Origin: Pseudonocardia lacus
Lineage (GTDB): Bacteria; Actinomycetota; Actinomycetes; Mycobacteriales; Pseudonocardiaceae
Length of the DNA: 44,188 nt
Reading direction: 5' to 3'
NCBI RefSeq assembly: GCF_018531445.1
Contig: NZ_JAHDTH010000042.1
Coordinates: 1-44,188 of the forward strand
Below the pieces are notes generated by a model that saw nothing but the letters and a program-made list of their open reading frames with translations, made no database searches and was not told the DNA's origin. A program made the translations under genes and the position numbers. Below, one piece after another: positions 39,843 to 44,188 of this stretch; position 1 is the first letter of the stretch, and each line of letters begins with the position of its first letter.

Positions 39843-40490
39843 CTATTCGCGCAGGTCCCCGTAGGCCACCACGGACAGGAAGCGGATCGGCAGTTCGACG
39901 AGCTCGCGGGGGCCGTGCGGCCCTTCACCATCGAGCTGCAGCGCATCGCCGGGGCGCATGGTGTAGCTGGAGTCGCCGTGGCCGTAGACCATCTCGCCGT
40001 CGAGCATGAACAGCAGCTCCGTGCCGGGGTGCTGGAAGAGGGGGAACTCCTCGCTGCGCTCGGTGAGGGTGACCAGGTGGGCCTCCATCCGCTTGTGCGG
40101 CCCGCGCAGGGCGCCCAGCAGGGTGTAGTCGTGCCCGATGCGGGTGCCCCTGGCCACGATGCGCGCGCCGTGGCCGGCCGGGGTGTGCACGGCCTCGCGG
40201 GGGATGTCGGCGTCGCGGAACAGCGAGGTGGCCGGGACGTCCAGGAAGTGGGCCAGCCTCGCGACGGTCGTCAGGCTGCACGACGTCTGGGCGTTCTCGA
40301 TCTTGGACAGCATCGGCTTGGAGATGCCGGTGGACAGCGCCAGGTCCGCGAGGCTCATGCCGGCCGCCAGCCGCAGCCGGCGCACCTGCTGGCCGATCGC
40401 GCGTTCGAGCCGGCCCACCGTCGGCGCCGCCTCGGCGACCTCGCGCGCCGCGGGGCCGTGCTCGGGGGGTGGTTCGCTCACGGACTGCAC
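39843..40490 (-). CDS. XRE-family regulator with C-terminal cupin domain (1)
   Basis: The 215-residue protein has an N-terminal HTH (QVRRLRLAAGMSLADLALST, GISKPMLSKIENAQTSCSLT) and a C-terminal cupin (FPLFQHPGTELLFMLDGEMV, MRPGDALQLDGEGPHG). Such HTH-cupin proteins sense small metabolites such as amino acids, polyamines or carboxylates. The start is uncertain. GTG 40490 would be leaderless behind TAGCCT (40502-40497) at 6 nt, while GTG 40481, three codons later, would have GGTGGGG as ribosome site. It lies 34 bp downstream of a second protein of the same architecture. Confidence 0.88.
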   Translation of the reverse strand: MQSVSEPPPEHGPAAREVAEAAPTVGRLERAIGQQVRRLRLAAGMSLADLALSTGISKPMLSKIENAQTSCSLTTVARLAHFLDVPATSLFRDADIPREAVHTPAGHGARIVARGTRIGHDYTLLGALRGPHKRMEAHLVTLTERSEEFPLFQHPGTELLFMLDGEMVYGHGDSSYTMRPGDALQLDGEGPHGPRELVELPIRFLSVVAYGDLRE

Positions 40491-40524
40491 CCCACCAGGC
40501 TATGGGCGCCGCGCGGCCGGGTGG

Positions 40525-41088
40525 TCAGTGCGTGCCCAGGTGGGTGCGCCGGCCGTCGTGGTCGAGGATGCAGAGGATCTCGGCGGGCCCGCCCGCGCAG
40601 CCGAACGCGTGCGGCACCATCGTCGAGAACGCGGCCGCCTCGCCCGTGCGGACGGTGATGGTGCGCTCGGCCAGCCGTAGCACCGCCGTGCCGGACAGCA
40701 CCGTGAACCAGTCGCGGCCGGGGTGCACGCGCAGCTCGGTCGGCGCCGGGCGGGTCAGGCGCATCTTGACCACCGTCGTGCCCGCCGCGCCGTGCTCGCG
40801 GGAGAGCAGCCAGGTGGTCGTGCCGTGCTCGTCGTTGCGGTGCGGGCGGATGACGACGTCCTCGTCGCGCCCCGACTCGACCAGCTGGTCGAGCGTGGTG
40901 CCCAGGGCCCGGGCGAGCGGGGCCAGCTGGTCGAGGGCGATCCGGCGGTGGCCGGTCTCGATGCGGCTCAGGGTGGACGGGCTCAGGTGGCTGCGGGCGG
41001 CGAGCTCGTCCAGCGACCAGCCGCGCGCGACCCGCAGGCCCCGGATGCGCTGGCGGACCAACGCGTCCAGTTCTCCGTCTTGCGTCAT
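40525..41088 (-). CDS. XRE-family regulator with C-terminal cupin domain (2)
   Basis: The 187-residue protein has the HTH RQRIRGLRVARGWSLDELAA with SHLSPSTLSRIETGHRRIAL, and a cupin (ELRVHPGRDWFTVLSGTAVL, TGEAAAFSTMVPHAFGCAGG). The ATG at 41088 lies 7 nt after a TATCCT box (41101-41096) without a ribosome site, so a leaderless message is likely. A perfect inverted repeat with the start codon as its 3-nt spacer overlaps it, suggesting autoregulation. It is divergent from the methyltransferase gene, whose predicted promoter is about 40 bp away. It differs too much from neighbour (1) to be a recent duplicate. Confidence 0.9.
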   Translation of the reverse strand: MTQDGELDALVRQRIRGLRVARGWSLDELAARSHLSPSTLSRIETGHRRIALDQLAPLARALGTTLDQLVESGRDEDVVIRPHRNDEHGTTTWLLSREHGAAGTTVVKMRLTRPAPTELRVHPGRDWFTVLSGTAVLRLAERTITVRTGEAAAFSTMVPHAFGCAGGPAEILCILDHDGRRTHLGTH

Positions 41089-41096
41089 ACGCAAGA
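41078..41096. promoter_or_regulatory. Operator palindrome centred on a start codon, TCTTGCGT-CAT-ACGCAAGA
   Basis: Perfect 8-bp arms enclose the 3-nt spacer CAT, which is the start codon (ATG on the minus strand) of XRE-cupin regulator 2. If the message is leaderless the repeat is centred on the transcription start. A protein bound here would block the regulator gene and possibly the divergent methyltransferase gene. Confidence 0.72.
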
Positions 41097-41101
41097 GGAT
41101 A
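41096..41101 (-). promoter_or_regulatory. -10 box TATCCT of XRE-cupin regulator 2
   Basis: TATCCT on the minus strand ends exactly 7 nt before ATG 41088, and its last base overlaps the edge of the operator palindrome. A -35 box is not recognisable. Confidence 0.5.
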
Positions 41102-41123
41102 TGCCAATCCTGCACGACGCGGG

Positions 41124-41129
41124 TAGCGT
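41124..41129 (+). promoter_or_regulatory. -10 box TAGCGT for a leaderless methyltransferase transcript
   Basis: TAGCGT ends 7 nt before ATG 41137. No ribosome site precedes that ATG. If used, transcription would start at the start codon and exclude the upstream ATG at 41101. Confidence 0.45.
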
Positions 41130-41136
41130 CGCGGGC

Positions 41137-41964
41137 ATGCCGCACGACCACCACGACACGCACACCTCCCACGAGCCCCACGACCACATGGCCGAGATGC
41201 TCGACCTCGACGCCGCCGTCCTGCACGACTTCCACCGCGAGGTGATCGGCTGGGTCGGTTCGCTGACCCCCGACCGGGCGCACGTCGTCGACGTCGGCGC
41301 CGGCTCCGGGACCGGCACCCTGGCCCTGGCCACGCAGCTGCCCGGGGTCCAGGTGACCGCCCTCGACATGGACCAGGACCTCCTCGAGCACCTGCGTCGC
41401 CGGGCCGCCGAGGCCGGCGTCGCCGACCGCGTCCGCACCGTCCGCGCCGACCTCGACCAGGGCTGGCCCGACCTCGGCGCCCCGGCCGACCTGGTCTGGG
41501 CCTCCGCCTCGATGCACCACCTGGCCGACCCGGCCCGCGCGCTCGCCGACGTGCGCGCCGCGCTGCGCCCCGGCGGCCGCTTCGCGATCGTCGAGCTGGA
41601 CTCGTTCCCCACGTTCCTCACCGACCCGGCCGGTGCGGCCGTGGAGGAGCGCTGCCACGCCGAGCTGGCCCGCATGCGCCACGAGCACGGCATGCACATG
41701 GACGAGGACTGGGGCGCCCGGCTCACGGCCGCCGGCTTCGAGGTCGACGGCCAGCGCCGGTTCGACCTCGAGCTGCGACCCCCGCTGCCCCCGCTGGCCG
41801 GGCGCTACGCCCAGGTCGGGCTGCAGCGCGCCCGCCACGGCCTGGCCGACCGGCTCCCGTCCGACGACCTGGCCGCCCTCGACGCGGTGCTCGGCACCCT
41901 GCCCGACCGCGACGACCTCGTCGTGCGCGCCACCCGGTGGGTGTGGATCGGGCGCCGGCCCTGA
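41137..41964 (+). CDS. SAM-dependent class I methyltransferase with His-rich N-terminus
   Basis: The 275-residue protein has a Rossmann methyltransferase core: motif I HVVDVGAGSGTGTLALA, motif II region VTALDMDQDLLEHL, and WASASMHHLADPARALADVR with ALRPGGRFAIVELDS. The first 20 residues (MPHDHHDTHTSHEPHDHMAE) contain seven histidines and several acids, like a metal-binding tail. The target is unknown; the fold resembles small-molecule methyltransferases. I chose ATG 41137 for its -10 box at 7 nt. ATG 41101 in the same frame would add 12 residues and has GAGG very close. It is divergent from XRE-cupin regulator 2 and convergent with alanine dehydrogenase. Confidence 0.88.
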   Translation: MPHDHHDTHTSHEPHDHMAEMLDLDAAVLHDFHREVIGWVGSLTPDRAHVVDVGAGSGTGTLALATQLPGVQVTALDMDQDLLEHLRRRAAEAGVADRVRTVRADLDQGWPDLGAPADLVWASASMHHLADPARALADVRAALRPGGRFAIVELDSFPTFLTDPAGAAVEERCHAELARMRHEHGMHMDEDWGARLTAAGFEVDGQRRFDLELRPPLPPLAGRYAQVGLQRARHGLADRLPSDDLAALDAVLGTLPDRDDLVVRATRWVWIGRRP

Positions 41965-41989
41965 GCCGGTCACCACTGCGACCCGGCTC
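41963..41989. terminator. Hairpin between convergent methyltransferase and ald
   Basis: GAGCCGG (41963-41969) pairs with CCGGCTC (41983-41989) around a 13-nt loop. It starts inside the methyltransferase stop codon and fills the 30-bp gap between the convergent genes. Confidence 0.5.
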
Positions 41990-41994
41990 GTGGA

Positions 41995-43125
41995 TCAGCG
42001 GCCGTCGAGCAGGTCGGCCGGATCGGTGCAGGGCAGCTCGTGCGCCCGGGCGACCGGCTCGCTGGCCAGCCGGCCGTCGAGCGTGCTCAGGCCGTGGCGC
42101 AGGGCGGGGTCGGTCCGCGCGGCGCCGACCACCCCGTGCCGGGCCACCGTGACCAGGTAGGGCAGCGTGGCCGAGGTGAGGGCCAGCGTCGAGGTGCGGG
42201 CCACGGCGCCGGGGATGTTGGCCACGCAGTAGTGGGTGACGCCCTCCTCGACGTAGGTGGGCTCGGAGTGGGTGGTGGGCCGGCTGGTCTCGAAGCAGCC
42301 GCCCTGGTCGATGGCGATGTCGACGACGACGCTGCCCGGGCGCATCGCGGCGATCATGTCCCGGGTGACCAGCTTCGGGGCCTTCGCGCCGGGCACCAGC
42401 ACCGCCCCGATCACGACGTCGGCGTCGGCGACGTAGGCCGCGGTCCGGGCCCGGTTGGGCATGACGAGGTCGAGCCGGCCGCCGAAGATGTCGGACAGGT
42501 AGGCCAGCCGGGTCGGGTTGGTGTCCAGGACGCGCACGAGCGCCCGCATCCCCAGCGCGATCTTCGCGGCCTCGGTGCCGGCCACGCCGCCGCCGATGAT
42601 GAGGACGTTGGCCGCGGGGGTGCCGGGCACGCCGCCGAGCAGGATGCCCGCGCCCCCGGCCGGGCTCTCCAGGTGGTGCGCCGCGGCCTGCACGGCCATC
42701 CGGCCGGCCACCTCGCTCATCGGGGTCAGCAGCGGCAGCCTGCCGTCGGCGGTCTGCACCGTCTCGTAGGCGATCGAGCCGATGCCGCGGTCGATCAGGA
42801 ACTCGGTGAGCCCGCGGTCGGCCGCGAGGTGCAGGTAGGTGAACAGCTGCTGGCCCTCGCGGAAGCGGTGGTACTCCTCCGGCACCGGCTCCTTGACCTT
42901 GACGACCAGGTCGGCGGCGGCGAAGACCGCGTCGGCGTCCGGCGCGATCTCGGCGCCGACGGCGGCGTACTCGTCGTCGGGGAAGCGCGACCCGGTGCCC
43001 GCCCCGGACTGCACCACCACCCGGTGGCCGCCGTGGACCAGCTCGACGGCGCCGTCGGGGGTCAACGCCACCCGCTTCTCGTTGTCCTTGATCTCGCTCG
43101 GTACCCCGACGACGAGCGTGTCCAT
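41995..43125 (-). CDS. ald: L-alanine dehydrogenase
   Basis: The 376-residue protein matches alanine dehydrogenase over its whole length. It begins with VGVPSEIKDNEKRVALTPDG, has TYLHLAADRGLTEFL with the active-site His, the NAD-binding motif IIGGGVAGTEAAKIALGM, and NIPGAVARTSTLALTSATLP near the end. It catalyses the reversible NAD-dependent deamination of L-alanine to pyruvate and ammonia. The ATG at 43125 has GGGAGG 5 nt upstream. In actinobacteria ald is often under an Lrp/AsnC-type activator; none is adjacent here. Two amino-acid-sensing-type HTH-cupin regulators lie within 3 kb, but a link is only a guess. Confidence 0.95.
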   Translation of the reverse strand: MDTLVVGVPSEIKDNEKRVALTPDGAVELVHGGHRVVVQSGAGTGSRFPDDEYAAVGAEIAPDADAVFAAADLVVKVKEPVPEEYHRFREGQQLFTYLHLAADRGLTEFLIDRGIGSIAYETVQTADGRLPLLTPMSEVAGRMAVQAAAHHLESPAGGAGILLGGVPGTPAANVLIIGGGVAGTEAAKIALGMRALVRVLDTNPTRLAYLSDIFGGRLDLVMPNRARTAAYVADADVVIGAVLVPGAKAPKLVTRDMIAAMRPGSVVVDIAIDQGGCFETSRPTTHSEPTYVEEGVTHYCVANIPGAVARTSTLALTSATLPYLVTVARHGVVGAARTDPALRHGLSTLDGRLASEPVARAHELPCTDPADLLDGR

Positions 43126-43200
43126 GGCGCCTCCCTTGTCCCGCACCTGCGCGGACGAGCTCTCCGGTGCCGATGATGGCGGGCCGGCCCGGTCCGCGGG

Positions 43201-43217
43201 GTCCCGCCACGCGGGAC
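43201..43217. promoter_or_regulatory. Perfect inverted repeat GTCCCGC-CAC-GCGGGAC in the ald/VOC intergenic region
   Basis: Seven-base arms with a 3-nt spacer lie 76-92 bp upstream of ald and 31-47 bp upstream of the VOC gene. The arm and spacer lengths suit a dimeric repressor site for either divergent gene. A cruciform or hairpin role is possible too. Confidence 0.5.
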
Positions 43218-43247
43218 GCACCCGGGCGCGGCTGCCATCGTGCACGC

Positions 43248-43649
43248 ATGGCTTTCCTGCAGCTCTCCGCGGTCCTCGTGCACGACTACGACGACGCGAT
43301 CGACTTCTTCACCCGGGCGCTGGGGTTCGAGCTGGTCGAGGACTCGCCCGCGCGCACCGACGACGGCCGTCCGAAGCGCTGGGTGGTCGTCCGCCCGCCG
43401 GGCGGGCAGACCGGCATCCTGCTCGCCCGCGCCGACGGCGAGCGCCAGGTCGCCGGGGTCGGCGACCAGCACGCCGGTCGGGTCGGCTTCTTCCTGCACG
43501 TGGACGACTTCGACGCCAGGTACCAGCACATGCGCGCGGCCGGGGTGGAGTTCCGCGGCGAACCCCGGACCGAGCCCTACGGTCGGGTCGTCGTCTTCCG
43601 GGACGTGGCGGGCAACCTCTGGGACCTCATCGGCCCAGCCGCCCCGTGA
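43248..43649 (+). CDS. VOC-superfamily (glyoxalase/bleomycin-resistance-like) protein
   Basis: The 133-residue protein has the paired beta-alpha-beta3 pattern of VOC proteins: LHDYDDAIDFF-like start (VLVHDYDDAIDFFTRALGFE), RWVVVRPPGGQTGILLA, GFFLHVDDFDARYQHMRAAG and FRDVAGNLWDLIG at the end. Members are metal-dependent lyases, dioxygenases or drug-binding proteins, and the exact function is not readable here. There is no ribosome site; CATCGT lies 6 nt before ATG 43248, so a leaderless message is possible. It is divergent from ald with an inverted repeat between them. Confidence 0.9.
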   Translation: MAFLQLSAVLVHDYDDAIDFFTRALGFELVEDSPARTDDGRPKRWVVVRPPGGQTGILLARADGERQVAGVGDQHAGRVGFFLHVDDFDARYQHMRAAGVEFRGEPRTEPYGRVVVFRDVAGNLWDLIGPAAP

Positions 43650-43661
43650 GGCCCGCCGGGG

Positions 43662-44187
43662 TCAGCGGTGCGCGCGGCCCCAGACCGCGGACCAGCCGCC
43701 CCGCCCGAGCAGCGCGGCGGGGGCGAGGAGCCCGTGCTCGGCGAGGCGCCGCTCGAACTCCGCGACCGGCGCGCCGAGCTCGGCCGCGGCGGGGAGGGCG
43801 CGCTGCCAGGGGCCGCGCTCGTCGAGGACGTCGGAGGGCGGGAAGCCGTGGCACCGCGCTCGCCCCGGGCGCCGTCAACCGCACGGTGCCGTCGGCGGGC
43901 CCGGCGCACGTCGCGGCGATGACCAGCGCGCACAGCAGCTCGCGCGGGGGGTCGCGGACCACCGTCAGGGCAGGCGCCCCGGTGGCGTGCAGCTCGCCCA
44001 TGGCCCGGCGGACGGCCCGGCCCACGGCGTCCATCGCGTGCGCCGGGGCGATCTCGGGCCGGCGCACCAGCGCCCGCAGGCCGCGGGGCAGGGGTGCGTC
44101 GCCGGTGAGCGCGGCGAGCCGGTGGTGCTCGCGCTGCGCCGGGTCGAGGCGGGCGAGGGCGGTGGCCAGCGGGCGGACGCGGGTCGC
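43662..44187 (-). pseudogene. Frameshifted hypothetical gene, N-terminus beyond the window
   Basis: From the right edge one frame reads LATALARLDPAQREHHRLAA, ALVRRPEIAPAHAMDAVGRA and PPRELLCALVIAATCAGPAD. Near 43850-43870 the convincing reading moves to a different frame, CHGFPPSDVLDERGPWQRAL then VAEFERRLAEHGLLAPAALL, ending at a TGA at 43662. The two halves have the amino-acid make-up of one protein interrupted by a one-base indel in a GC-rich run. I do not recognise the family. A sequencing error is as possible as a genuine mutation. Confidence 0.5.
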
Positions 44188-44188
44188 C

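Noticed and set aside
1..44188. Search for tRNA, rRNA, CRISPR, transposase or integrase signatures
   Set aside because: None was seen by eye. The decayed genes show deletions and small indels without insertion-sequence ends or target duplications.

Overview
The window is very GC-rich, uses GTG starts freely, packs genes with 1-4 nt overlaps, and encodes Liv-type ABC transporters, many acyl-CoA enzymes and XRE/TetR/PucR regulators. This points to a high-GC actinomycete. The gene content resembles the Pseudonocardiales, but that is inference and no marker gene is present to settle it. No rRNA, tRNA, CRISPR array, insertion sequence or phage gene was seen.

Region 1 (1-3009): the 5' part of a Rieske ring-hydroxylating oxygenase gene preceded by a tiny Cys/His protein, then a PPOX-type flavin protein and a 2H phosphoesterase. 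Region 2 (3200-13860) is a glycoside-utilisation locus: a GH1 beta-glycosidase, a ROK regulator, a sugar ABC importer (binding protein plus two permeases, no ATPase) and an intact GH78 alpha-L-rhamnosidase. Around them lie three decayed genes: an MFS transporter, a second GH78 and a DUF5060-type glycosidase. The divergent GH1 promoter and the ABC promoter each carry a related palindrome inside a 17-bp -35/-10 spacer, which makes a ROK regulon likely. Two other palindromes resemble LacI-family operators although no LacI gene is present.

Region 3 (14066-37547) is a large catabolic block. Four minus-strand genes (cyclase/hydrolase, acyl-CoA ligase, unknown protein, MetX-like alpha/beta hydrolase) lie below an unusual XRE-TetR fused regulator. 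That regulator gene is bracketed at both ends by the same 19-bp inverted repeat and faces a paralogous acyl-CoA ligase. Next comes a 13-kb minus-strand operon-like run (36358 to 23247): crotonase, ligase, two acyl-CoA dehydrogenases, Liv binding protein, ligase, crotonase, acyl-CoA dehydrogenase, a single-chain LivH-LivM-LivG fusion and LivF, followed by a GAF/PucR regulator. It looks like uptake plus CoA-activation and beta-oxidation-like degradation of an unidentified carboxylic acid, with the ligase/crotonase/dehydrogenase set present twice. A divergent 2,4-dienoyl-CoA-reductase-like SDR closes the block.

Region 4 (37597-44188) holds an SDR and an NAD(P)-binding protein under a divergent TetR regulator with two near-identical operators, two adjacent XRE-cupin regulators, a methyltransferase with a His-rich N-terminus, alanine dehydrogenase, a VOC protein and a frameshifted partial gene at the right edge. 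Several regulators here appear to be translated from leaderless transcripts (TANNNT box 6-7 nt before the start codon).
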